Assembly (NCBI GenBank): GCA_024734495.1
Contig: JALMQS010000914.1
Location: 212,338-276,337 of the forward strand
DNA: 64,000 nt
Origin: Forficula auricularia
Taxonomy: Eukaryota > Arthropoda > Insecta > Dermaptera > Forficulidae
Direction: 5' to 3'
Made by a program: the position numbers and the translations under genes. Below are positions 52,393 through 63,700 of the stretch, piece by piece. Below the pieces are notes generated by a model. The model was not told the DNA's origin. It saw nothing but the letters and a program-made list of their open reading frames with translations, and made no database searches. Numbering within the stretch: position 1 is the first letter of the stretch; the number at the start of each line of letters is the position of its first letter.

Positions 52393-53290
52393 GGGGGTGG
52401 GGTCAAAAATGAAAATTCTAGGCCTTATGACCAAACTCAACCAAATTTTGTATACATATTCTGTTGACACCCAGAAGGCTAGAAATGCAAAAACTAACCA
52501 CCCAAAATGGGGGGGGGGTCAAAAATGAAAATTCTAGCCCTTATGACCAAACTCAACCAAATTTTTATACATATTCTGTGGACACCCAGAAGGCTAGAAA
52601 TGCAAAAACTAACTACCCAAAATGGGGGGGGGTCAAAAATGAAAATTCTAGCCCTTTCGACCAAACTCAACCAAATTTTCTATACATATTCTGTGGACAC
52701 CCAGAAGGCTAGAAATGCAAAAACTAACCACCCAAAATGGGGGGGGTTAAAAATGAAAATTCTAGCCCTTATGACCAAACTCAACCAAATTTTTATACAT
52801 ATTCTGTGGACACCCAGAAGGTTAGAAATGCAAAAACTAACCACCCGAAATGGGGGAGGGGGGTCAAAAATGAAAATTCTAGCCCTTATGACCAAACTCA
52901 ACCAAATTTTTATACATATTCTGTGGACACCCAGAAGGCTAGAAATGCAAAAACTAACTACCCAAAATGGGGGGGGGGTCAAAAATGAAAATTCTAGCCC
53001 TTATGACCAAACTCAACCAAATTTTGTATACATATTCTGTGGACACCCAGAAGGCTAGAAATGCAAAAACTAACCACCCAAAATGGGGGGGGTTAAAAAT
53101 GAAAATTCTAGCCCTTATGACCAAACTCAACCAAATTTTTATACATATTCTGTGGACACCCAGAAGGTTAGAAATGCAAAAACTAACCACCCGAAATGGG
53201 GGGGGGGGTCAAAAATGAAAATTCTAGCCCTTATGACCAAACTCAACCAAATTTTGTATACATATTCTGTGAACACCCAGAAGGCTTGGT
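52393..53290 (+). repeat. Family A tandem array, eight units of about 115 bp
   Basis: Eight monomers (ATGACCAAACTCAACCAAAT, TATACATATTCTGTGGACAC, CCAGAAGGCTAGAAATGCAA, AAACTAACCACCCAAAATGG, G run, TCAAAAATGAAAATTCTAG). Variant marks (TTTTTATAC against TTTTGTATAC, GGCTAG against GGTTAG, CTACCC against CCACCCG) repeat every three units, so units 2-4 resemble units 5-7. All ORFs here (up to 183 codons) are by-products of the repeat. Confidence 0.9.
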
Positions 53291-53430
53291 CGAAATTGAA
53301 TGTACCATGCCAGTCATTCTACTAATTTGGGACACAGTTTTGAATTTTTCGAAATGTTTCGAAAAAACGAAGCAAAAAAATACAACAATTTTTTCCTTTG
53401 CGATTACAATACTTGACCATATTTTGGAAC
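53291..53430 (-). repeat. Family A end block, inverted relative to the array
   Basis: CGAAATGTTTCGAAAAAACG ... TGCGATTACAATACTTGACC ATATT is the family A 5' end on the minus strand, directly abutting plus-strand monomers. This marks an inversion or a chimeric join. Confidence 0.65.
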
Positions 53431-53622
53431 TAGTAGTTAATAAAAGGGAAAAAATTTTCAGAAACCTTTGGATTTCTTCTAATAAACGTTTTGAGAATGT
53501 TTTATAAAATAATTTATATTTATTATATATATACAGGGCGAGTTTTTTTATCTTGAGACAGTCTTATAACTCAAAAACAGTGCATTTTATTGAAAAAAGT
53601 TTCCAATAAAAGTTTATTTATA

Positions 53623-54145
53623 TCTGCCTATATTGTGCCTCCAAGCATTCTCTTGCTACACTGGATGCAATTCAGAAGCGAGCAATTAAACTAATAGGAG
53701 AACAGGCTCTAACCAACTCACTCGACTCCCTGGCTCACCGAAGAACCGTTTCTGCCCTTTCTCTGTACTACAGATACTATCACGGTGTCTGTTCAGTCGA
53801 GCTGAAATCAATTATCCCCCCTAAAGCCCTCTTTACGAGAAACACGCGGTTTTCTAACGCTCAACACCCCTTCGCTGTCAAATTGGATAAAAGTCGAACA
53901 AGCGCTTTCGCCAACTCCTTTATCCCTTTGACCTCCAGAGACTGGAACTCGCTCCCTGCCACCATCTTTCCCGCGACTTATAACCTTCAGCTATTTAAGA
54001 CCCGTATCCACAGATACCTTCGACTCCCGCCCAACCCATAAAATTCTTTCTTCTTCTTTTCACGATGGAGGGGCCAACCCAGGCCTTTAGGGGTTGCACC
54101 TTTTTTGGTGTAACTCCTTCTCTCATCATTATCATAAAAAAATTC
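53623..54145 (+). pseudogene. LINE ORF2 C-terminal fragment
   Basis: The plus-strand frames give CSKHSLATLDAIQKRAIKLI, LTNSLDSLAHRRTVSALSL and YYRYYHGVCSVELKSIIPP, then SFIPLTSRDWNSLPATIFP, RIHRYLRLPPNP-stop. This is the jockey-like C-terminal region, a relative of family L. A 3' UTR with TTTAGGGGTTGCACC follows. It interrupts the left arm of the 53533-61813 element. Confidence 0.8.
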
Positions 54146-54257
54146 TAGGGGCAAAACTAAACTAGGCTATTGTTTGTCGACCTGGAGCAAGTTTTCAAGG
54201 GTATTTTAGGTCAAGTTCTGTTTTTTAAAAGGAAACCTATCTATTTCTTTTCATATT

Positions 54258-55097
54258 CATAATCTAGAAAAAAAACTGAGCAACTTTCATAAGAACGATT
54301 TTTATCCGAAATCAAATAAACAAAATACATGAATCAATCTTTAGATCTCAAAAAATCCTAATAATACTTTAACAATCATTCAACTTAATTATCAAATAAT
54401 AATGATCAAATATTTAATTATTAAATAAATAATTTAATAATAATTAATAATTTAATATTTTTTCGTCACTGTTCTGAGAGATTCCAGAGTTTATTGCAAG
54501 TCTTCCAGATCTAATTTCGTTTTTTGGCCTGTTTCAGTTTCTTCGTAGCCTTTACATTTCCTGTTTTTCTTTATCTTTTTTTAATAGATTTAGAACACAA
54601 TAAAATGAAGTTCGTGAGGGTGTATCCCTGTCAGGAAAACGCTCAGCATCCATTTCAATGGCAGCCTATCGCACACTTTTTCCTTATTCACTGCATAAAT
54701 TAAGACCATTTCAATTCTGTCTTAAACAAAAATTCCTCCATTTTTATTATGGTAATACATTATAACTATCTACTGAATTGACACGAGAAAGAAACTTTTT
54801 TAAACTCAAAAGCTTAAGTAGTTCAATAAGTATAAAATAATCACTTAAATCTGTGTATAATAAAGTATTAAAATATTTATAAACACTTATTTTCATTGTT
54901 ATGACTTTTCGATTTAATAATTATTTATTTAATAATTAATTATTTAATCATTATTATTTGATTATTAAGTTGAATAATTGTTAAAAATAGTTATTAAGAT
55001 TTTTTTGAGATCTAATAATTGATTTAATAGTTTGTTTATTTGATGTCAAATTAAAAAATAGTTCTTATGAAAGTTGTTCAGTTTTTTTTGTAGATTA
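54258..55097. mobile_element. Inverted-repeat element, 0.84 kb
   Basis: Left arm 54258-54450 (AATCTAGAAAAAAAACTGAG, AACTTTCATAAGAAC, AATCATTCAACTTAATTATC) and right arm 54910-55097 (GATTATTAAGTTGAATAATT, AGTTCTTATGAAAGTTGTTC) are inverted repeats of about 190 bases. They surround 460 bases without ORFs. A non-autonomous DNA element inserted in the larger element. Confidence 0.75.
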
Positions 55098-55513
55098 AGT
55101 AGACCGAGGCATCTTTCTGGTTCTTGGAGCAAGTGTTCTTTTTATCATGGTAGGTTGCTAGCCCGGCCATGAACCCCATCTTTGGAGGGCCAGTGTATCT
55201 CTCTTAGTCTGTCTCATCACCTTTGGTCTGTTCGGCTTGGGTGGCCCTTCCAGGAGCTAAAAGCTCCCGCCGACATATTCGGATCATATAAGAACGCAAG
55301 CCCCACCACCGCGACAAGGTGTAGATACATGGGGGCGTGGTATAGCTTGTAAATCACAAGTCTCCAATTGACAATTTTTAGTGAAATACAGGATAACCAA
55401 CAGGACACTCATAGTTCCCCAAATTGGATTTATATTCGAATCTCATGTCGTATTTGTATCAATATATATCCCCTCCTTTCCTATATCTGCCTTTCCATAA
55501 TAGTGTTTTATAA

Positions 55514-56875
55514 TGTCTGGAAATAATAATCCACAGTGTTCCGTTTGTGAAAAGACTATTAAGAAATCCCTCAAAATGCGAAAAGTGTCATAATTATTTT
55601 CTACCGGAACTGCCTCTTAAAAAACTCCCCACAACTCCACTGATCAATCAGGCAGCTCGCCCCCTGTCACGGATTTGCAGTTCCTTCTGATCCATCGAGG
55701 TCAGCTTGCTACCCCCAAACAGTGGACAGTGACGAAAATTTTACCCAACATCGCTTCCCTCTCGCTCGAAGAGCTTGTAACGCTTCAGACTTCCATAGGC
55801 AACCACAAAACTAAATATCCTGAACCTTATCACTAAGAACCAAGACGCAACACCTAGTAAAGTTTAATTGAAATGCATTGGAGGAAATAACCGCAATTAC
55901 TGACAGGATTGCATCTGCCTATACTAAGGTCTCTAACTGCTCCTAAACCGAGATCTCTAATGTTGACCTTATTAAACAAACCTTGTCAACATTTACCTGC
56001 TCCGAGCTATTTAAAAGTGCTGTCGCTTCTAAGAAATGACTTTCTCGACATAATACAAAAATCTATTGGCAATGCTCCACCCTCTAGTACCCTAAACCCG
56101 TTCAAATTTCATCAAAAAATCTGTCCCTATTGTAAAAACGACGAGCTTCATTATTGGTCCGAAGTCTGATTCTACAGAAAAGTTTCAAAACTCTGATCAA
56201 ACCTGAAAGCCTCTCCAAAAGGCGGTCAAACCTGCTGAGGCTGAAATGAAGGTCTTGAAATGACAAACTCCAAAAAATAACTCAGTCCGATCACAGCGGC
56301 TGCCGTCAACATCCAAAAACTGAAACTGACAACCGAACTTGATGCATGTGGTTTGGGAGGTCAGAGAGGACAGCAAAATGAACCCCCGTCTATTAATCAG
56401 GCGGGTCCCTGCCAACATACCTGCCGATGAAGTCCGAAATGATCTCATATCCCAAAATCTAGCGAATATGGACAATCCCAATATCAAAATGATATACAAA
56501 TATCCAGCAAATGGCCGCGACACCGTGTCTCATGTGATCGAGACGAGTCCTGCTGTCAGAATTGCACTTCTTGGTAAACCCAACATTTTTGTCGGCTTTG
56601 TCGGTCTGCAGAGTGTCGGACCATGTGACTATTCTGCAATGCTTCCGCTGTTTAAACTTGGGCATAAATCTAACAACTGTAACAATACACCCTCTACTGT
56701 GCCCAATGTTCAGGGGATCATGAATCCAGAAATTGCACCAACAAAACCGATAACCCTAAATGTTTCAATTGCACGCACGCTAATTATGAATCTACTTCCC
56801 ACTCTGCCTTCGATGGTAAAGTCTGCCAGATCCATAAAAATAGAATGTTGGCCGTGTAAGATTCATCAACTATGG
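55514..56875 (+). pseudogene. LINE ORF1 (nucleic-acid-binding, gag-like)
   Basis: It starts ATGTCTGGAAATAATAATCC with MSGNNNPQCSVCEKTIKKSL (a CxxC zinc-binding start), then breaks. Later the frame gives MNPRLLIRRVPANIPADEVR and KYPANGRDTVSHVIETSPAV, the fold before the zinc knuckles. A CFRCLNLG/HKSNNC knuckle (56638-56683) is split by a frameshift. A second, PKCFNC...SHSAFDGKVC, is in another frame, ending at a stop near 56872. ORF1 proteins bind the element's RNA; this one is dead. Confidence 0.75.
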
Positions 56876-56914
56876 ATAACGACCCTTAACGTGCCAAGTT
56901 TGAATGAGGGTATT

Positions 56915-59643
56915 AAACTCGCCCTCGCCGACTTCCCGAAGGCGTTTTCTGTGTGTCATTTGAATGCGCAGAGTCTCGTTTCCAGTTTTAACGACATCCG
57001 CACCGGTCTTCAGTGGGCAACCCTCTTCATGTCATTGGGATTTCCGAGACTTGATGCACACATCTATTCCTCTTCCCTGGCTGAGCTCCACGGTTATACC
57101 CTTATTCGAAATGACCGCATGAGAGGAAGAGGTGGTGGAGTTGGATTTTATGCTTGTCCAATTTGAGAGCCAGGGTGGTACTATCGTCCAGTGATGGATC
57201 ATTGAATATTTATTCATTGAACTTGACTTTAGTGGGTCTTCGATCCTGCTGGGAGTCGTCTATCGTCCCCCTGTTCTTACACAGATATTCTTGATCTTGA
57301 GCAAGTCTTAGGATCTGTCTCTGCCCGATGTCATCACTCAATTATTATGGGCGATTTCAATATTAATCTATTGGCTCCCTCTGAATACCTGTTCTAGAAA
57401 ATCACTAACCTCACAACTTCCCAACAGTTCACTATTTTGCCTCAAGCCTGACCCACTTCCCACCCCATTCTTTGCCATCTCTACTTGACCTATGCTGGGT
57501 CAGACACCCGTCTAGGTGTGTTCTCATTTTAAACAACTCGATGCACCCGGGATCTCAGCCCACTCTTTCCTACTATGTAATTATGGACATTTTCCGATTA
57601 AAGTCAAAATGGATTGAGACCCGCAACCTGGCCCATGTCTGTCGCCAGTCCCTTTTAATTAGAGCAGCAGTGTCCCTTGGGATCAGGTGTTCTTCACCCT
57701 GATCAAGAGAGAATGATATGCTTTCAACCGATTCATGTTAAACATTCTGGATGAGTTCGCTCCAAAAACATATCAAGATTAGAGATGGCGGCACCCGCTG
57801 GTTTAATAGAAACATTGCTGACTCAATTAGGACCAGAGATGCTGCCCCATGCAAGGTGGAGAAGATCTGGTGCCCATGAACACTATGAAATCTTTCGGTC
57901 CCTCAGAACAAAACAAAGGCCATGATTAGATCTGCTAAGAGACGAATAATAAAGGCTGACCTGAATCCAGAACTTTTCTCCTCGCCAGCTCTGGAGCAAC
58001 TTGAGGCATGGTTTCGTCCAGAGCTCCACTCAATCTTGCCCCTTTGATCTTGATGACCTTAATCGTCACTTTACTTCTCCAGACGGTGGTAATTCTTCTC
58101 CTGATTGCCTCAATGAGACCCTCTCAAACGGCTTCTACTTTTCTTGCGTGTATCTGTAGATGATGTCCTCCCGTATTTCTCGGGGATGAAGTCTGGGGCT
58201 CCCGGATCTGACCGGCATTCTTGCTTTCATCCGTCATTGTCTTATTCTTCCTGTCATCCTGCCAATTATAACTAAAATCTTCAACGTACTAATTACCTCC
58301 TCCCTCTTTTCCCTCCTGCTTAACTCAAGTTACCCCTATACCTAAAATCAATAAACCCGGCTCTTGTCTATCAGCCTATTAGTGTTCTCCTGTTATCTCT
58401 AAAGTCTTTGAAAAATATTATACTCCCAGATAATGGGACACATTGACTGAATCCCATTTTTCTTATCCCATTCCAGTCAGGTTTCCGCCCTGGGCACAGT
58501 TGTGCAACTGCGCTTCTGAAGGTCACCAACGACTGCAGGGCAATTATAGAAGAATCTGGATCCGCTATCTGGTGCTCCTTGGATTTTAAAAATGCTTTTG
58601 GCTCTGTCGATCATAGCATCCGAAGTTCGTAAACTGCATGACCTAGCGGGGTTCTCTGGTGCTTCCTGTAGACTGATCTTCTCCTTATCTGTCAGGGCGA
58701 AGCCAGGGGTTTTGCACGGCAGAGGCTCTCCCTTCTGTGAGCTCTTATTACACGCGGTGTCCCCCAGGGCGGGGTTTTATCTCCCTTGCTTTTCTCCCTA
58801 TTTATCAATGATCTTCCTGAAGTTCTCCGCCACTGTAGATACCATCTCTTCGCCGATGATCTTCAGATCTATTCCCACCTAGGACACGTCGACAGTAGGC
58901 TTTCTGTTGAAAAAATTAATACCGACATTGAATCGATCTCCATGGTCTACCGTGAACGGATTGATGCTCAACCCCGCGAAGACACAGGCGATTGTATTAT
59001 CCCGTGATCAGAGGATTCTCAGGTGAATGTCTGTGGCACAGACATCCCCCTACTCCGAACATGTCAGAGATCTTGGCATAGTCATTAACTCTAGATTGAC
59101 ATGGAGTGACCATGTTAGTCTGATCTGTAAAGAGTATACGGTTCGTTGTATCCTCCCCGAAAAATGGCCCACGCAACTCCTGTCTGGCTGCGCCGCAGAC
59201 TTGTTCTCGTATTATTATTACCCCACTTCTTGAATGGAGAGGTCGTCTACCACGGCCTCGACAGCGTTTCTCTCCACAGGTTATCGGTGGCACTTAATTC
59301 GTGCATAAGATACATCTACGACCTGGGCCATATGGATCATGTTTCTGAGAAAGCAGTAGAGGTATTAGGCTTCAGCCTTCCTAACTATCTAAAGTTTAGG
59401 TACCTGAGGTTTGTCCATAGGGTCCTTATATCAGGGTCTCCCCTCTCCTACCTGGCGGAACTACTTACCCTGGTCTCAACAAGATCAAGAGCCCTGGTAT
59501 GCCCGCGACACCAGACTGCCCTCAGATCGAGGTCATTTGAGATCACAGCCCCACGACTGTGGAACTCAATGCCCTCTGCCCTAAGACAACCATCCTCTGC
59601 TGCCCGCTTTCTGCGTGGACTCACTGAAGCCCTATCATGCTAA
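56915..59643 (+). pseudogene. LINE ORF2 (endonuclease and reverse transcriptase)
   Basis: Endonuclease pieces: CHLNAQSLVSSFNDIR (56960), RGRGGGVGFY (57125), GVVYRPP (57250), IIMGDFNINL (57345). RT pieces: QSGFRPGHSCATALLKV (58475), LDFKNAFGSVDH (58580, with Gly where AFD is usual), GVPQGGVLSPLLF (58755), FADDLQIYSH (58847, catalytic FADD kept). C-terminal domain: LNSCIRYIYDLGHMDHVSEK and APRLWNSMPSALRQPSSAAR, to a stop at 59641-59643. At least six frame changes; inactive. Confidence 0.8.
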
Positions 59644-59917
59644 TGCTATAGCCTCTAATTTATATTTTATATTGTGTAATTTATATTTTGTAATATACTT
59701 ATACTCTTTGTATTTCTATTTTGTATTTTATATTTTGTATTTTTTTACGTTTTGTTCTGTTTCTTGTATTTTTGTATCTAATTTATATTTCATTTTTCTT
59801 TATATTGTTAATCTCTATATTTGTCAGTTTCTTTTTCTTTTTTGATTGTACACTATAAGGGTCTACTCTGACCTATGTACATAACATCATTAATAAATAA
59901 ATAAATAAATAAAAAAC

Positions 59918-61608
59918 TAATGAGATGATCAAATATGGTGGTCCTAAATTATGGAAAGAAATCATCATGTTATTAAAACAAATATTCACCCTCTGTAAGA
60001 TACCAGAAGAATGGAAAACTAATATAGTTATCCCAATATTTAAAAAAGGAGAAAAGGGAAACTCAAAACTACAGAGGTATCAACTTGCTCAATGCCCATC
60101 TAAAGCTCACCACGTCTACTATTGCAAAGAAACTTACTAAAATAATAAATCTCGAAGATGAACAACAGGGATTTAGACGCGGGCGTTCTTGCATCGATGC
60201 TGTATTTGTTGTGAGGCAATTAGCTGAAAAGCCTTGGAATTTAATAAACCTGCCTTTTTTCTGCTTCATTGACATTGAAAAAGCTTTTGATAAGATCCAA
60301 CTGAAGCATGTCCTGAAGATTTTGGAAGATCATGGAACACCAGTGGTCCTCATTAGATTAATCCAGGAAATATATCTAAATAATTATGCAAGAATCAGAA
60401 TAGAAGGGAAACTGGAGGGAATGATCCCAGTCAACCAGGGAATTCGACAAGGCGATTCACTAAGGACAACTGAGATGAGAGTTGTAAGAGCCATCCATTC
60501 GAAGACCCTACATGACAAAATCCGGAGCGAACACCTTAGGAAAATAAGCGGTCTTCAGGACATAGTCGATTGGGTTCATGTAAGAAGAAGATGCTGGGCT
60601 GCCCATGTAGACAGAATGCAAGACGACCGTCTCCCGAAAATATTGGCAAAAAACCGTCCCGAGGGGGTCAGAAGCCGTGGAAGACCAAAAAAACGATGGA
60701 AAGAGAGTTATGACCCTGATGACTGATTATAATATGTTGGAGAACAGGTGTTCACACCTATATAGAAGAATAAGAAGAAGAAGAAGAAGATTCACTAAGT
60801 CCATTTTTATTCAACCTTGTGATGAATGAATTAATAAAAGACCTAAAAAATGTCCAAGGCTACTCAATGGGAGATGAGAATGTCAATATTGTGTGCTACG
60901 CAGACGACGCGGCTCTTGTTGCGGAAAGCGAAAACAACCTCCAACGACTCTTACATAAATTTGCACTTTCCTGCGAAAAATTCCAACTAAAGATATCCTC
61001 GAAAAAGACGAAAACTCTCACAATAGCGAAAGAACCAGTAAGCTGTAAGCTACAACTTTATAACACCATAGTAGAGCAAGTGTCATCCTTCAATTATCTC
61101 GGCATTCAGATTACCAGCTCCGAAAGTATTAGCGAGGAAGTCAGGCTCCAATCTATTAAGGCGTCCAAAATATCAGGATGCCCGAATGAAACGGTTTGGT
61201 CAAACAAGTTTCTGGGAACGGAAGTAATCTATAAGACCGTTGTGCGACCAATTTTGACATATGCGGCCGAAACAAGAACAGACACCGCAAAAACAAGAAA
61301 AATATTGGAAGTTTGTGAGATGAAATCGCTACGCAGAATTGCGGGTAAAACAAGGATGGACAGGGTCAAAAATGAAGATATTAGGGAAAAGTGCAATATA
61401 CAAAATGTCAGCGTATGGGTCCAAAGGAGAAGAACAGAATGGAGGGCACACGTATTGCGAATGAATGAAGACCGGCTGGTGAGGAAGGTACCATACATGG
61501 CAACAACCCTACAGGGAAAAGAAGACGGGGCCGTCCAAGAAAACGATGGAAAGACGCTCTGGATTAAACAGGCTTTTAGCCTAACAATAAGAAGAAGAAG
61601 AAGAAGAA
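59918..61608 (+). mobile_element. 5'-truncated LINE RT, interrupted by a second LINE
   Basis: It starts within the ORF (KYGGPKLWKEIIMLLKQIF, IPEEWKTNIVIPIFKKGEKG), with a one-base frameshift near 60070. RT motifs: EQQGFRRGRSCIDAVFVVRQ, CFIDIEKAFDKIQLKHVLK (catalytic D in FID), QGIRQGDSL. After an insertion come MNELIKDLKNVQGY and VCYADDAALVAES (YADD). C-terminal: EMKSLRRIAGKTRMDRVKNE and WVQRRRTEWRAHVLRMNEDR. It ends in a (GAA)n tail at 61590-61608. The ORF past 61610 reads into the outer element's arm. Confidence 0.8.
60465..60788 (+). mobile_element. 324-bp LINE 3' fragment nested in the LINE RT
   Basis: An exact 11-bp target duplication GATTCACTAAG lies at 60454-60464 and 60789-60799. The insert encodes the C-terminus of a related LINE (EMRVVRAIHSKTLHDKIRSE, RRRCWAAHVDRMQDDRL, GRPKKRW) with its own stop, 3' UTR and (GAA)n tail. 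Both sides of the host RT stay in one frame once the insert and one duplication copy are skipped (GDSL before, SPFLF after). It is a severely 5'-truncated insertion of the same clade. Confidence 0.92.
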
Positions 61609-61813
61609 GTAGACGTATAGAAAAATATAGGGTTCCATTTAAAAAACAGAACTTGACATTGAAATACCCTGAAAGCTTGTTCTACGTCAACAAACCATAG
61701 CTTAGTTTAGTTTCTCCCTCGATATAAACAAACTTTTATTTGAAACTTTTTTCCATATAAACTGCACTGTTTTTATGTTATAAGACTGTCTCAAGATAAA
61801 AAACTCACCCGGT

Positions 61814-62560
61814 ATATATATTTATATGAAATATGTTTATTTGCATCAAGCAGAAGAAAACCTCAATGCCCTCTCTTTATGAATATTTATTTATTTATTC
61901 GGAGATGACGATAGACGATCAACATCAGAGTTATTTATAAAACCTCGGGGTCTAACTTTTAAGAATCATCTGGTGTGAAAAAACGTAAATTAAAACAAGC
62001 TGATCATTTAGGGGAGAAACCCCTGCGTAGGTGTTGAGGGGCAAGAGGGGAGGGGATCGAGGGGGGGGGGGCGGAATTCTATTTTTTAAAAAATTGTAAG
62101 GAAATAAACAGGAAGAAATTTGTGCCTTCCTTCCAAAATGAAGGAATGAAATTATATTTTTAGGATATAACGATTGGCTAATCAAATCAATCCAACACAC
62201 ACACACATATATTCACAGATTGGATCCAATTTACTCGTAAATAATTTCCGTGTGTTTTATTTATCATCTTTGACTCTCCTCTGTTAAATTGTGGTGGTAT
62301 TTAATGGTGCTCTTTAAAGTTTGTCTTTGAAGATAATCAATAAAAGAAACATATGGATTCTAATTTCAAATTTATAGACTTCTGTCAAATTTAATAGGAA
62401 AGTTATAGGGTCAGAAATTAAATCAGCTCTTAATCTCAATATAAATAACCGAATGTTTTCTACATTTGATTCAATCGCGAATCAAATGTAGGGAATTTTT
62501 GTCAAATATTGAGTGAAAATAATATCTGAACTTATATATTTCTAACTTAAAATAATGATT
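61814..62560. other. AT-rich DNA with a PLE scrap and a hairpin
   Basis: 61828-61880 carries GTTTATTTGCATCAAGCAGA AGA, a scrap of the lineage I PLE end. 62055-62075 has a G run. 62460-62472 and 62479-62491 (CTACATTTGATTC / GAATCAAATGTAG) form a perfect 13-bp hairpin with a 6-nt loop. No gene recognised. Confidence 0.5.
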
Positions 62561-62563
62561 TTA

Positions 62564-63024
62564 AATAAATTTTATAAATTTTCTCATTAATATATCAAAG
62601 AATAATTGATAAATCAATGAGAATTGTTTTTGACACGCATAGATATCGTGAGACTACTGCGGATTACGCTATTGGAGTCTGCGAGTCTTAAGTCTGGACC
62701 AAGAGAGAACAAGATGTGATCCACTTAGCTACAATCCAACGTCATTTCGCGTATAGTCCGTCATGACATTCGGATGGATCACCAAGTGAATTTGAAATCT
62801 CAGATGTTATATATTTAATCTCGTTGGACGTTGGATTGTAGCTAAGTGGATTCAGCATCTTTTCTCTCTTGGTCCAGACTTAAGACTCCGCAGACTCCAA
62901 TAGCGTAATCAGCAGTAGTCTCGCGATAAATATCTTTTTAAAATAAGCTCAGTCCAAAACAATTCTCAGTTGATTTATCAATTATTCTTTGATATATTAA
63001 TGAGAAAAATTATAAAATTTATTC
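62564..63024. mobile_element. Foldback element, 460 bp
   Basis: Inverted arms: TTTCTCATTAATATATCAAA GAATAATTGATAAATCA, TTACGCTATTGGAGTCTGCG, CTTAAGTCTGGACCAAGAGA and TCCACTTAGCTACAATCCAA on the left all have complements on the right (62815-63024), around a centre of about 70 bases. No ORF. One site in the right arm has a small deletion relative to the left. Confidence 0.8.
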
Positions 63025-63049
63025 AATATAAATACTTGTGAATTTTCAT

Positions 63050-63331
63050 TTTGATATTCACATTAGATTTTAAGCTAGAGTATACAGAAAATTTAGGAAT
63101 GTTACTAACAGGACATTTTGACAAAATAATTAATATCTCGTAAAATATAATTTTTTAGATGTTAAGTCAACCTTTTTTGTAGACCCAAGCGCCATAATTT
63201 CGCTCAATTTTTTTTTTATCAAATAGTTTGAGCCGTTTTTGAGATATTTCTGAAAAAACGAAGGGGAAAAACCCACTTTTCCATGAACGATTCAATACTT
63301 GACCATATGACCATACTCTGTATGGCAAACT
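63050..63331 (-). repeat. Family A fragment
   Basis: Minus-strand family A 5' part: hairpin remnant (TTTGCCATACAGAGTATGGT), AAACGGCTCAAACTATTTG, TTGAGCGAAATTATGGCG, TCTGTTAG-like block. It has diverged and lacks monomers. Confidence 0.65.
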
Positions 63332-63348
63332 AAAAAATAATTTTTAAG

Positions 63349-63700
63349 AAAAAATAAAAACCGACTACAAAAATTAAATGCAACAAATAAAATACACTAA
63401 AAGGTATAAAATAATTATTATCTTATTTAGTTACAACTAAACGACGAAATATTAACATGAAATTACTTTTTGAAGTCGGTACCAAACAAACTATACCTAT
63501 AAGCGAGCGTACCCGCCAAACGTACTAAGTAAGATCCGTCGAGTGCGATTCATAAAAGGTATATGTTTGGCACCGACTTCAAAAAGTAATTTCGTGTTAA
63601 TATTTCGTCGTTTAGTTGTAACTAAACAAGATAATAATTATTTTATACCTTTTAGTGTATTTTTATATTTGTTGCACTTAATTTTTGAAGTCGGTTTTTA
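63349..63700. mobile_element. Foldback element with GAAGTCGGTTTT ends, copy 2
   Basis: Same element as 17006-17376: AAAACCGACTACAAAAATTA at the left, TTTTTGAAGTCGGTTTTTAT at the right, arms with TTAGTTACAACTAAACGACG, centre CGTACCCGCCAAACGTACTA and ATCCGTCGAGTGCGATTCAT. The centre is strongly conserved between the two copies. Confidence 0.75.

Larger units (their letters stand above)
55098..59910 (+). mobile_element. Nearly full-length dead LINE (jockey/CR1-like)
   Basis: Layout: GC-richer 5' UTR (55110-55510), ORF1 remnant (55514-56875), ORF2 remnant with endonuclease, RT and C-terminal domain (56915-59643), an AT-rich 3' UTR, and an (AATA)n tail (59890-59910). Many frameshifts and stops. 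The ORF1 zinc knuckles and the apurinic-type endonuclease place it in the jockey superfamily in the broad sense. Confidence 0.8.
53533..61813. mobile_element. Long terminal-inverted-repeat element with nested insertions
   Basis: The left end reads ACAGGGCGAGTTTTTTTATC TTGAGACAGTCTTATAAC; the right end is its inverted copy (61725-61813, ...AAAAAACTCACCCGGT). The inverted repeat continues inward on the left after a LINE insertion (54150-54258, ACTAAACTAGGCTATTGTTT, TCAAGTTCTGTTTTTTAAAA) and on the right from 61612. The total arm is about 200 bases. TATA-rich flanks hide a clear target duplication. All the interior I recognise is later insertions, so the class is unknown. Confidence 0.75.

Noticed and set aside
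52464..53507. Overlapping ORFs of 78-183 codons in three frames and on both strands
   Set aside because: They follow the 115-bp tandem units and the G runs; no domain, and each frame is lost outside the array.
55200..55290. HDV-like ribozyme in the LINE 5' UTR
   Set aside because: A GGAGCT/AGCTCC hairpin is present, but I could not build the nested double pseudoknot.
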